Numbered from the stretch's first letter, positions 1-10,586 are shown. The stretch: 64,000 nt of DNA from Hydractinia symbiolongicarpus (GCF_029227915.1 NC_079878.1:32265501-32329500); one strand, 5' to 3'. Notes: generated by a model not told the origin, from the letters alone. Numbers and translations: made by a program.

Positions 1-49
1 AACGATTTTTTAAATTATTTCTTCAGCACTAAAACGCATGAGACTTGTA
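1..49. repeat. End of a satellite monomer flanking transposon copy 1
   Basis: This is the last part of a ~203-bp satellite monomer, cut by the transposon after GAGACTTGTA. The same monomer phase resumes at 5728 on the far side, so the element sits inside the array. A rare variant (TTTCTTCAGC at 19-28) is also present at the matching place before copy 2 (32882-32891), which ties the two flanks together. Confidence 0.9.
46..49. repeat. Target-site duplication TGTA, left side of copy 1
   Basis: TGTA lies immediately before the left end and again at 5724-5727 after the right end. Uninterrupted monomers read GACTTGTAGTTTTT here, so removing the element plus one TGTA restores a normal monomer. A 4-bp duplication is typical of Chapaev elements. 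A 2-bp TA duplication with CAC...GTG ends is also possible, because the bases next to the right end are ambiguous. Confidence 0.85.
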
Positions 50-64
50 CACGGTAGTTCACGG

Positions 65-89
65 GCGGACATTCAGTCTGCGCATGCGC
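65..89. repeat. Left subterminal inverted repeat block
   Basis: GCGGACATTCAG is followed by four bases and CGCATGCGC, within a 10-bp palindrome GCGCATGCGC (80-89). Inverted, it matches 5673-5697 at 22 of 25 positions. It starts 15 bp from the left end of the element, whereas its partner starts 26 bp from the right end. It is the probable transposase binding site; that role is inferred. Confidence 0.85.
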
Positions 90-806
90 TAATTTTGTTT
101 ACATTTTTAAAAAAAATCAAAATGGCGGCCAGTCGCGTGTTTGTTATGTTTTTTTACGCCTTATTGAATTTGATCAATAAGCAAATTAAATTCACGTGAA
201 GAATTGCTGACTCAGGTTTTTGAGCACGCCGTGGAACATTCTTTTGAAGAAACGTGAGCGAGAAGGTCGAATGTCTTGAGAAAGATAGATTCTCAGGTCG
301 AAAAATGTGCAATCAAATTTCGCGAAAATTTCAATTCCTGGATTAAATAGCTTCAAATCAAACCTCGGCCGGTTATGTCGGCATTCAACTGGGTTTTGCT
401 GGGCAGTTAAAAGGCTAAGGGAACCAATGTAAGTTACCTTGATTGATGGCCACTTTTTTTGTTAAGTCTATGAATAGTCAAAGTTGAGCATTTATAAAGA
501 CATCATTTTGTACCTGTGTTAAGGTATTTACACTGCACTATACTGGGTTCTTACTGGTGGAATATGTTTTTATCTAAATAACAACTATAGCTAAAGTTTG
601 AAAAGCTGGATAAAGGCTTTAGGATGTTCTTATATAGCTATCTGCACTGCACTGTTACTACATCTCGTCAAATTTGTAGCCGAGTAGCTATCCTATTACA
701 TTTTTACATCTGCACTCTGGCAATTTTTACTCTATAAAAACTTTAATAATTATAAACTAGTAGCTAGGTATCTGCTATCTAATACGTCTGATATCCAACA
801 AATAAT
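90..806. other. Non-coding left arm of the transposon (3' side of the gene)
   Basis: This AT-rich stretch has no convincing exon. It holds subterminal inverted-repeat elements at 367-375 (GGCCGGTTA, matched inverted at 5424-5432) and 444-461, plus a YY1-like CAAAATGGCGGCC at 118-130. Transcription of the transposase gene should end here. A plus-strand ATG at 121 opens only about 25 codons and is not called. Confidence 0.6.
444..461. repeat. Inner subterminal inverted repeat, left arm
   Basis: TGATGGCCACTTTTTTTG is repeated exactly in inverted orientation at 5340-5357. The match is 18 bp long and lies about 390 bp from each end, so the inverted symmetry of the element reaches well inside the terminal block. 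Confidence 0.8.
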
Positions 807-811
807 TTATT
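806..811 (-). promoter_or_regulatory. Candidate polyadenylation signal AATAAA overlapping the stop codon
   Basis: On the minus strand the gene ends GAATAAA, so AATAAA overlaps the TAA stop (807-809). A second candidate, ATTAAA, lies at 742-747. Either could end the transcript within the element; which is used cannot be told. Confidence 0.45.
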
Positions 812-3800
812 CCTGGACAATTTTCCTTCTTTTAATCACCGGCCTTATTCCCTGTACTTCAGGATGGATGCGCAAGTGATGTTCCTTCATCATTGAAAGT
901 AACCTTTTGCTGTCTGGCTTCATCATGCAATAGGTACGTCGAAGATTGTTGAACTCAGCATGAATACTTTCACCACCCTGCTCGCTATATAGGCCAAGCC
1001 CAACACCCCACTTCTCAATAAACCCAACAACATGTTTTTCCAGCAAGTGAAGTTTTGGAGTCACAGGTGCTTTTGGAAATTTTGTCCGGAAGTACAACAT
1101 CAAATCCTTGATAGCTTTATCTAATTAGTATGAAACACAAAAATATTCAATTAAATTTCAGAAAAATGGGAAATTTTTAGCAGACAGCATACTTCAAAAA
1201 ACAGGATTTATCAATGCTAATTAATTAATTTAGTTATGAATTACCTAAGGACGATAACTTTTCTTTGTTGAATTCTTGACAGGAATTCATTGCGTTGTGG
1301 CACATACTATATTTATAGAATAACAACTTGTATTTGGCTGATAATTCCACAGCTCCTTTGTAAATGTTTGTGCCTGCAAGGCCAGGTACATTGTATACCA
1401 TGAGGGGTATTGCATTACATAATTCTATTATGTTACCAACCTAATAAAAATAATATATTTTTTTTGGCAAAATATTTTTGAAAAGTTGCTTTTTGTGCGG
1501 AAATATTGTAAGTTACCTTGAGCATTTTGTGTACATGGTTACCAATAAACGACTGACCATGGTATGCTTGCCTCTCCACATTTAACCTTTTCAAGGTTTC
1601 GTCAAGCTTTTTTACCAGCATTCCATCCCCCTTTTCAAGTTTAAAGGAGCCATTTTCCAGAGCATCAATCTCCTTTAACTATCAAGAAAAGAAACTGTTG
1701 TTGATTATATAACATATAAAAAATTTAAAGGAAATAACAATGTTTTAATGTACTATGTAAAATCCAAATTGTGCTATCCCTACAAACTTTAGTGTTGCTC
1801 ACCCTTTCTGCAATTCTGTTATTAAGATACTTTAACCTTGGTTCATATATCATTCTGATCTCAGTCTCGTTGTCTGGGTCTTTGATAATTGCAGTTTCAA
1901 TTGCATCATGTACCAGGCCAATTTTCTCCTCACAATCCTCACAAACATATTTTAAATTTTCTATCTTTTGTCTAGTCTCAACCAGTCTGTCTATATCACC
2001 TGTATCTTTTATTTGTTTAGACGCAGCTATTCTAATGTCCAACAAATGACATTCATCTTCCAACATTCTGAAAAATTTTAGGTATGTCCCCAGGGAAATA
2101 TGAAGCACTGGAATGGCAACCTAAGGTATACATGCAATTTCTTGTTTGTATGGTTTGGTATCTACAAACATAATCTGTTTCAAGTACTTATCAGTAAATA
2201 CTTACTTGGTCAATAGGAATGTTGAACATAACATCATCTATCGCATTGTTAAAGTTTTTCGCATTTTTTATGTTTCCCCCACTGTCTCTAAACCTTTTAA
2301 GGTCATATGCCAAGGATTCCAGTGTCCTTTGTTCAAATTGCCCTAAAACATAAAGTCATTCTCAGTTTTATGAATTACTAATAATCCATCAGGTTAGAAA
2401 ATATTATGCATTCTTCACAGCTATACTAATGACACTACATAGTCATCATTTTTACCTTGATCCTTAACAGGCTTTTGTATATCTTCCTTTGTAATTGTAC
2501 AAAATAAACAGCAATGTCGTCCTGTTGATTAAAATTATATTATTATTTTAAAAATATCAAGTGGCCTGTGGATAAATACATGGGTTCGTATTTTGCCAGG
2601 TTTTACAGTTTTTAAAAAAAACAATGTATGGGAAAATTTTTTTAATTTTTGCAAGACCTTGTCAATATGAAATTTAGGACATTTTCACTTACATTGCTTT
2701 CTCCTATAAATGTACCTGATGCTCCTGTAATTCCATATGCTGTACAGAGAAAAGCGTAATCTCCAAAAAAAAATACACGTATATTTCTTCCCCTAAAAGG
2801 AAATTAATCTTGTGAAAACAAAACATACACTTACCTACACCTTCTATAATAATGTATAAATTGTAGATGAGGCTAATTTCAGCCTCAAATGTTCTTATTC
2901 AGTGTTCTATGTTTAGGATTGGAACAAATTATATGAAAAAGTAATCTCATTGAAAAAAAGCATATATACACATGATCTTAGCATTGGACCAAATCTCAAC
3001 CTAACTATTTGATTTGTTAACCTCTATTTATTTTTAACTACATTTTTTGCCTATTTGTCACTGCCATTTTTACTATAAAATACATAAAATAAATGTATAT
3101 GACATACTGCCATGTTGCTTTCTGAAGAATATCAACTTGTGCCTTTAATTTTAATAATGCAACTTTCAGGTTTGTTGAAGAATCTTTAGCCTCAAAAGCA
3201 CTGAAAACAACAGTATTGTCTTTACTGTTTGGTTTTGTGACATTACATGGTTGATAAGACATTTTAAAAGAGCCACCACCATGGTCACCTCCTATCTTTA
3301 GATGGATTTCATCTTTAAAAGCTTGTCTCTCTAGCAGCATGGAATTTCTAAATTGTAACAATTAAAAACTTCGTATTATACAACCAGGTAATTGTTGTTG
3401 CTGTTGTTGTTTATGTGCACAGTCAGAATGCATTTAATGTTTTTTCTAAGAAAAACTCACTCAGCCAGTTTGTCCATATGTTCATAAAAGTGTGTTGGCA
3501 AATCATCAACATAACACCAAGGAGCCGGTTGGATTACATATACCCCTTTCTGGTCCTTAGACTCGAAGCGGAATGGGGCAACTTCAACTTTTAAGTTTTC
3601 ACCGTACCAATTTTTTGCAACTTGCCTTTGCCTGGCTTGTGAAGCTGGTTGTATGTTGAAAGTCTTCAACCACCTGAAATAATAATTTATTTTCTCAACT
3701 ATTTTTGAAAAAATTTTAGGAACAGATGAAGCATGGAGTTTGTATTACCTGGCCATTGTTTTCATCTTCTCCCAGGGCACACCCATATCTGCTTTTAAAG

Positions 3801-5250
3801 CAACCATTGCTTCAGAAGTTATTGTTGCAGAAGATAATTGTGCTTCCTTCAAAATTGTCTCCCGTTCTGCCTGAGGGAAGCGCTTTACCAAGGCAGAAGT
3901 CTGCCCTAACAAGGAAAATTTTGTCGATCCAGCTGCCGTGAAGATTTGGTCGTGAAGGAATTTTGTTCTTCTTCTCAAGTGACGGCGACTAACATTTTCT
4001 TTAATTCCTTTTGGAGTAGATGTCAAAACTAATGGCTGAAAATAATTATTCTCATAGATAAATATTGGTATACATAACATAGCTTTTTATAAATGTTTTA
4101 TTAGAATAATAAGAATATTAGAGTGAGATTTACGTTAAAAACGTTTTTATTTAGATCAATGTTATTCCCACCTCTATGAAATACTCTTTTTGTGTAAATC
4201 AGTCTAATATTCTTACGAAGCATGTTTATGTGTTGTTGTTTATGAAGGTGATTAAATCCGATTCAAAAACCTAATTTTATTAAAAAAATAAGTAGTAATC
4301 AGACTTAGTCACATCCGTATGTAAGCCTTTCCATAAATACATACCCTGGATCCACCTGTCTTGAATTCAATGCTTTTAATTGGATTTCTGGAATTGGCAA
4401 TTTTATGCTGAATAACTTGCACAGCCACATCTTCAATCTCCCTTGGTATCGAATTGTCCAAATTAAAAGTCTTTTCAAAAAGGGGTGTTAGGGTTGTTTT
4501 CGGGAAACAAGATCTTTGATGTTCTAACAATGCCGCTTTTGATTTAAGTGGAAACAGTTTACCACAATGCTTATCACATGCGACTCGGAGGCATTTAAGC
4601 ATTTCCACGTGATGTTTCGAATAACGAATTGTTCCCACCAATGATTCACTGCCGCAAGTGGGGCATTTTGCTTCCTCTTCAGTTTTCCCTTCAAAATGTT
4701 TGACAAGGCATGAAAGGCAGTATGCATGCTGACAGGACAGTAAAACAGGCCGAGAAAGTAGGTTGTGACACATGGGGCACAAACACAAGTTTAAGTGTGC
4801 ATTGTGTTCCGGCTTAACTGCACCGAGGTCGTAAGCAGGTTCGTTTTCAGGGGTCATGCTTAAAAATTCTTCAAAGTCTTTTCTCCTCCACAGTTTTTTA
4901 CCAGCTTTTGGTCTGCCTGATTTTGCTTTGGGTATGGGTTTACCCCCCTTTCTAGAGCTCCACTCCTTGCACACTCGACAGTTATCGGAATGGGGTATCC
5001 AGGATATATGCCCGTGCTTTGTTGTTGTAGAGCGATCTCGAATGTTTTTTATACGTGCATAACATTTTGAGCAAATTTTTGTTGGGTGAACTTCTGCGGA
5101 ATCTTTCTCCACATTAAGGAATAGGAATCGGTTAAGGTCGTTTATCCTATCGCTCACGTTATAATTGCATTTCCTTTTGCCAAGGTATTCACCACAAACT
5201 CTACAAAGCTTTGCTAAGTGCTGAACGTGCTGTTGCATATTGGCAGCCAT
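807..5250 (-). CDS. RAG1-like N-terminus / Chapaev DDE transposase, 11 exons, intact (copy 1)
   Basis: Cuts and moves the element. Exons, in order: 5250-4345, 4035-3749, 3673-3461, 3347-3108, 2792-2716, 2521-2456, 2342-2206, 2120-1803, 1678-1517, 1440-1245, 1120-807. All ten introns (75-315 bp) are GT-AG and every phase matches, giving 971 residues. The ATG at 5250 has strong context (AAGATGG). Residues 16-94 carry CRVC, HPTKICSKC and PHSDNCRVC, as in RAG1. Next come a C3HC4 RING (C158, C161, C173, H175, C178, C181, C196, C199) and a C2HC finger (C225, C229, H244, C248). The catalytic part has GGDHGGGSF (D490), FGDYAFL (D560), GASGRHCCLFC and SEQGGESIHAEF (E914 or E918), with C579/C582 and H948/H949/H953 as a zinc pair. 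Splice joins are read by eye, without transcripts. The family call rests on motif recognition; the RAG1 likeness is confined to the N-terminal third and the zinc motif. Confidence 0.9.
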
Positions 5251-5672
5251 CTTTGTAAACAAAAGTGTTGTTAATGCGAGCTAGGCCTAAGGACTTCGCT
5301 GGATAAGTAGTAGGTGTAGGAAATCGTATGTAACTTTCTCAAAAAAAGTGGCCATCAGTTAAGATTTTCAGGTCTCGTAGATTATTTCCTAATCTACTTC
5401 AGGCATAAATTTCAACACCGTGCTAACCGGCCAGCAGAAGATATAGGCCTTGAAGAGTTGTTATTTTTCCAGTCAAAGTGGAGAAGAAAATGTACGTGTT
5501 TTTTGATATATTTTTAATGTTTTTGTTTTAAAGAGGATCAGAATTTGTCATGTATTCCAAAATGCAAAATGGAAAGTGACAAAATTCTGCAAATTTGAAT
5601 ATTTAAATCAAGTTTTGTTGCTACCTTTATTTTAGCTAGGTAAAAAACTGAAATTTTTGTTCTTGGAAGTTT
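5251..5672. other. 5' region of the transposase gene, right arm of the transposon
   Basis: This non-coding stretch lies between the start codon and the right terminal block, so the promoter should be here. I see no clear TATA box at a useful distance. It holds the inverted partners of left-arm elements: 5340-5357 (exact 18-bp match to 444-461) and TAACCGGCC at 5424-5432. Confidence 0.55.
5340..5357. repeat. Inner subterminal inverted repeat, right arm
   Basis: CAAAAAAAGTGGCCATCA is the exact reverse complement of 444-461. It lies about 90 bp upstream of the start codon, so it could also affect transcription; that is a guess. Confidence 0.8.
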
Positions 5673-5697
5673 GCGCATGCGTACTCTGAATGTCCGC
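5673..5697. repeat. Right subterminal inverted repeat block
   Basis: Read inward from the right end, this is GCGGACATTCAG, four bases, then CGCATGCGC, matching the left block at 22 of 25 positions. It begins 26 bp from the element end instead of 15. The extra outer sequence contains another CATTCAG. Confidence 0.85.
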
Positions 5698-5723
5698 TCT
5701 TTTAGTCGGGCTGAATGAACATG

Positions 5724-5727
5724 TGTA
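5724..5727. repeat. Target-site duplication TGTA, right side of copy 1
   Basis: This is the right-hand copy of TGTA, followed by GTTTTTAAAAATG, the normal continuation of the satellite monomer broken at position 49. Confidence 0.85.
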
Positions 5728-5733
5728 GTTTTT

Positions 5734-5751
5734 AAAAATGTTTTCATTTTT
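5734..5751. repeat. Short inverted repeat within the monomer (example)
   Basis: AAAAATG-TTTT-CATTTTT has perfect 7-bp arms around a 4-base loop. It recurs in most monomers with the TAAAAATG or CAAAAATG form and is broken in the CAAAGTG variants. It is the strongest hairpin-forming potential I see in the monomer. Confidence 0.8.
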
Positions 5752-6534
5752 GATGAGACGCTGAATGAAAGAAGTTTAATCGCCGGCAAACGAAAACCCG
5801 CGACTTCCCGTAAATCCCGGACTCGGCCCGTATATTCAAAAGTATACAAAGAAAGTACCCAGGGAGTAAACTCATTCTCCGAAGGATTTTTTAAATTATA
5901 TTTTCACCACTAAAACGCATGAGACTTGTAGTTTTCAAAAATGTTTTCATTTTTGATGAGACGCTGAATGAAAGAAGTTTAATCGCCGGCAAACGAAAAT
6001 CTGCGATTTCCCGTAAATCCCGGACTCGGCCCGTATAGTCAAAAGTATAATAAGAAAGTACCCAGGGTGTAAACTCATTTCCCGAACGATTTTTTAAATT
6101 ATTATTTCACCACTAAAGCCCATGAGACTTGTAGTTTTTAAAAATGTTTTCATTTTTGATGAGACGCTGAATAAAAGAAGTTTAATCGCCGGCAAACGAA
6201 AACCCGCCATTTCCCGTAAACCCTGGACTCGGCCCGTATAATCAAAAGTATACAAAGAAAGTACCCAGGGAGTAAACTTATTTCCCGAACGATTTTTTAA
6301 ATTATTTTTTCACCACTATAACGCATGAGACTTGTAGTTTTCAAAGTGTTTTCATTTTTGATGAGACGCTGAATAAAAGACGTTTAATCGCCGGCAAACG
6401 AAAACCCGCCATTTCCCGTAAACCCTGGACTCGGCCCGTATAATCAAAAGTATACAAAGAAAGTACCCAGGGAGTAAACTCATTTCCCGAACGATTTTTT
6501 AAATTATTTTTCACCACTAAAACGCATGAGACTA

Positions 6535-9500
6535 GTAGTTTTCAAAAATGTTTTCATTTTTGATGAGACGCTGAATAAAAGACGTTTAATCGCCGGCAAA
6601 AGAAAACCCGCCATTTCCCGTAAACCCTGGACTCGGCCCGTATAATCAAAAGTATACAAAGAAAGTACCCAGGGAGTAAACTTATTTCCCGAACGATTTT
6701 TTAAATTATTTTTTCACCACTATAACGCATGAGACTTGTAGTTTTCAAAGTGTTTTCATTTTTGATGAGACGCTGAATAAAAGACGTTTAATCGCCGGCA
6801 AACGAAAACCCGCCATTTCCCGTAAACCCTGGACTCGGCCCGTATAATCAAAAGTATACAAAGAAAGTACCCAGGGAGTAAACTCATTTCCCGAACGATT
6901 TTTTAAATTATTTTTCACCAGTAAAACGCATGAGACTAGTAGTTTTCAAAAATGTTTTCATTTTTGATGAGACGCTGAATAAAAGACGTTTAATCGCCGG
7001 CAAACGAAAACCCGCCATTTCCCGTAAACCCCGGACTCGGCCTGCATAGTCAAAAGTATACAAAGAAAGTACCCAGGGAGTAAACTCATTTCCCGAACGA
7101 TTTTTTAAATTATTTTTTCAGCACTAAAACGCATGAGACTTGTAGTTTTTAAAAATGTTTTCATTTTTGATGAGACGCTGAATGAAAGAAGTTTAATCGC
7201 CGGCAAACGAAAACCCGCGACTTCCCGTAAATCCCGGACTCGGCCCGTATAGTCAAAAGTATACAAAGAAAGTACCCAGGGAGTAAACTCATTCTCCGAA
7301 CGATTTTTTAAATTATATTTTCACCACTAAAACGCATGAGACTTGTAGTTTTCAAAAATATTTTCATTTTTGATGAGACGCTGAATGAAAGAAGTTTAAT
7401 CGCCGGCAAACGAAAATCTGCGATTTCCCGTAAATCCCGGACTCGGCCCGTATAGTCAAAAGTATAATAAGAAAGTACCCAGGGTGTAAACTCATTTCCC
7501 GAACGATTTTTTAAATTATTATTTCACCACTAAAGCCCATGAGACTTTTAGTTTTTAAAAATGTTTTCATTTTTGATGAGACGCTGAATAAAAGAAGTTT
7601 AATCGCCGGCAAACGAAAACCCGCCATTTCCCGTAAACCCTGAACTCGGCCCGTATAATCAAAAGTATACAAAGAAAGTACCCAGGGAGTAAACTTATTT
7701 CCCGAACGATTTTTTAAATTATTTTTTCACCACTATAACGCATGAGACTTGTAGTTTTCAAAGTGTTTTCATTTTTGATGAGACGCTGAATAAAAGACGT
7801 TTAATCGCCGGCAAACGAAAACCCGCCATTTCCCGTAAACCCTGGACTCGGCCCGTATAATCAAAAGTATACAAAGAAAGTACCCAAGGAGTAAACTTAT
7901 TTCCCGAACGATTTTTTAAATTATTTTTTCACCACTAAAACGCATGAGACTTGTAGTTTTCAAAGTGTTTTCATTTTTGATGAGACGCTGAATAAAAGAC
8001 GTTTAATCGCCGGCAAACGAAAACCCGCCATTTCCCGGAAACCCCAGACTCGGCCCGCATAGTCAAAAGTATACAAAGAAAGTACCCACGGAGTAAACTC
8101 ATTTCCCAAACGATTTTTTGAATTATTATTTCACCACTAAAGCCCATGAGACTTGTAGTTTTTAAAAATGTTTTCATTTTTGATGAGACGCTGAATAAAA
8201 GAAGTTTAATCGCCGGCAAATGAAAACCCGCGATTTCCCGTAAATCCCGGACTCGGACCGTATAGTCAAAAGTATACAAAGAAAGTACCCAGGGAGTAAA
8301 CTCATTTCCCGAACGATTTTTTAAATTATTTTTTCACCACTAAAACGCATGAGACTTGTAGTTTTCAGAAATGTTTTCATTTTTGATGAGACGCTTAATG
8401 AAAGTGGTTTAATCGCCGGCAAACGAAAGCCCGCGATTTCCCGTAAATCCCGGGCTTGGCCGGTATAGTCGAATGTATACAAAGAAAGTACCCTGTGAGT
8501 AAACTCATTTCCAAAACGAATTTTTAAATTATCTTTTCACCACTAAAACGCATGAGACTAGTAGTTTTCAAAAATGTTTTCATTTTTGTTGAGACGCTGA
8601 ATAAAAGACGTTTAATCGCCGGCAAAAGAAAACCCGCCATTTCCCGTAAACCCTGGACTCGGCCCGTATAATCAAAAGTATACAAAGAAAGTACCCAGGG
8701 AGTAAACTTATTTCCCGAACGATTTTTTAAATTATTTTTTCACCACTATAACGCATGAGACTTGTAGTTTTCAAAGTGTTTTCATTTTTGATGAGACGCT
8801 GAATAAAAGACGTTTAATCGCCGGCAAACGAAAACCCGCCATTTCCCGTAAACCCTGGACTCGGCCCGTATAATCAAAAGTATACAAAGAAAGTACCCAG
8901 GGAGTAAACTCATTTCCCGAACGATTTTTTAAATTATTTTTCACCACTAAAACGCATGAGACTAGTAGTTTTCAAAAATGTTTTCATTTTTGATGAGACG
9001 CTGAATAAAAGACGTTTAATCGCCGGCAAACGAAAACCCGCCATTTCCCGTAAACCCCGGACTCGGCCTGCATAGTCAAAAGTATACAAAGAAAGTACCC
9101 AGGGAGTAAACTCATTTCCCGAACGATTTTTTAAATTATTTTTTCAGCACTAAAACGCATGAGACTTGTAGTTTTTAAAAATGTTTTCATTTTTGATGAG
9201 ACGCTGAATGAAAGAAGTTTAATCGCCGGCAAACGAAAACCCGCGACTTCCCGTAAATCCCGGACTCGGCCCGTATAGTCAAAAGTATACAAAGAAAGTA
9301 CCCAGGGAGTAAACTCATTCTCCGAACGATTTTTTAAATTATATTTTCACCACTAAAACGCATGAGACTTGTAGTTTTCAAAAATATTTTCATTTTTGAT
9401 GAGACGCTGAATGAAAGAAGTTTAATCGCCGGCAAACGAAAATCTGCGATTTCCCGTAAATCCCGGACTCGGCCCGTATAGTCAAAAGTATAATAAGAAA

Positions 9501-10586
9501 GTACCCAGGGTGTAAACTCATTTCCCGAACGATTTTTTAAATTATTATTTCACCACTAAAGCCCATGAGACTTGTAGTTTTTAAAAATGTTTTCATTTTT
9601 GATGAGACGCTGAATAAAAGAAGTTTAATCGCCGGCAAACGAAAACCCGCCATTTCCCGTAAACCCTGGACTCGGCCCGTATAATCAAAAGTATACAAAG
9701 AAAGTACCCAAGGAGAAAACTTATTTCCCGAACGATTTTTTAAATTATTTTTTCACCACTAAAACGCATGAGACTTGTAGTTTTCAAAGTGTTTTCATTT
9801 TTGATGAGACGCTGAATAAAAGACGTTTAATCGCCGGCAAACGAAAACCCGCCATTTCCCGTAAACCCTGGACTCGGCCCGTATAATCAAAAGTATACAA
9901 AGAAAGTACCCAAGGAGTAAACTTATTTCCCGAACGATTTTTTAAATTATTTTTTCACCACTAAAACGCATGAGACTTGTAGTTTTCAAAGTGTTTTCAT
10001 TTTTGATGAGACGCTGAATAAAAGACGTTTAATCGCCGGCAAACGAAAACCCGCCATTTCCCGGAAACCCCGGACTCGGCCCGCATAGTCAAAAGTATAC
10101 AAAGAAAGTACCCACGGAGTAAACTCATTTCCCAAACGATTTTTTGAATTATTATTTCACCACTAAAGCCCATGAGACTTGTAGTTTTTAAAAATGTTTT
10201 CATTTTTGATGAGACGCTGAATAAAAGAAGTTTAATCGCCGGCAAATGAAAACCCGCGATTTCCCGTAAATCCCGGACTCGGACCGTATAGTCAAAAGTA
10301 TACAAAGAAAGTACCCAGGGAGTAAACTCATTTCCCGAACGATTTTTTAAATTATTTTTTCACCACTAAAACGCATGAGACTTGTAGTTTTCAGAAATGT
10401 TTTCATTTTTGATGAGACGCTTAATGAAAGTGGTTTAATCGCCGGCAAACGAAAGCCCGCGATTTCCCGTAAATCCCGGGCTTGGCCGGTATAGTCGAAT
10501 GTATACAAAGAAAGTACCCTGTGAGTAAACTCATTTCCAAAACGATTTTTTAAATTATCTTTTCACCACTAAAACGCATGAGACTT
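6535..10586. repeat. Higher-order repeat: 10-monomer unit (2,026 bp) in tandem
   Basis: The monomer variants from about 6535 to 8560 recur in the same order from about 8561 to 10586 at an offset of 2,026 bp. Rare variants such as GGCAAAAGAAAACCC reappear at that spacing. Edges are approximate because neighbouring monomers are also alike. Confidence 0.8.

Larger units (their letters stand above)
50..5723 (-). mobile_element. Complete Chapaev-type (CMC) DNA transposon with RAG1-like N-terminus, copy 1
   Basis: This 5,674-bp element interrupts a satellite monomer and is bounded by TGTA duplications. Its ends begin CACGG (left) and CATGT (right, read inward). Both ends carry a 25-bp subterminal inverted block (65-89 and 5673-5697, 22 of 25 bases matching after inversion), and further inverted matches lie deeper. 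Inside is one eleven-exon transposase gene on the minus strand, which reads from the right end toward the left. The Chapaev assignment rests on the DDE-domain motifs, the CAC-like terminus and the 4-bp duplication. All parts needed for an autonomous element are visible: both ends and an unbroken transposase frame. Copy 2 at 32913-38586 is nearly identical. Whether it is active today cannot be judged from sequence alone. Confidence 0.92.

Noticed and set aside
1771-2049. Plus-strand hydrophobic ORFs inside the transposon (1771-2049, 2146-2346, 3726-3941, 4856-5062)
   Set aside because: They are shadows opposite well-supported minus-strand exons.
2456-2521. An alternative reading of exon 6 in phase 0, starting with two aspartates, using the later GT (2691-2692) as exon 5 donor
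   Set aside because: It leads to a frame clash with exon 7. Using the donor at 2714-2715 gives the family motif GASGRHCCLFC and restores phase through the end of the gene.
5251-5262. Start of the transposase four codons earlier, at 5262
   Set aside because: That codon is TTG. The ATG at 5250 has strong eukaryotic start context (AAGATGG).
5709-5718. GCTGAATGAA shared by the right end of the transposon and by satellite monomers
   Set aside because: A 10-bp match is too short to argue common origin, and the bases around it do not align.
5781-5810. CENP-B box in the monomer (minus-strand TTCGTTTGCCGG)
   Set aside because: Only the TTCG start and a loose CGG agree. The invariant A and CGGG positions of the CENP-B box are not met.
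5538-5849. Minus-strand ORF of 103 codons across the right end of copy 1 (same at 38401)
   Set aside because: It runs from a satellite monomer through the target duplication and terminal repeat. A chance open frame over the junction.
7971-8279. Antisense ORF of 102 codons found nearly unchanged in many places of the array (for example 9997, 10605, 13851, 40834, 43468, 51983)
   Set aside because: It spans about one and a half monomers, recurs because higher-order units are homogenised, and shifts frame from monomer to monomer as 203 is not divisible by 3. There is no start context, domain or separate conservation.
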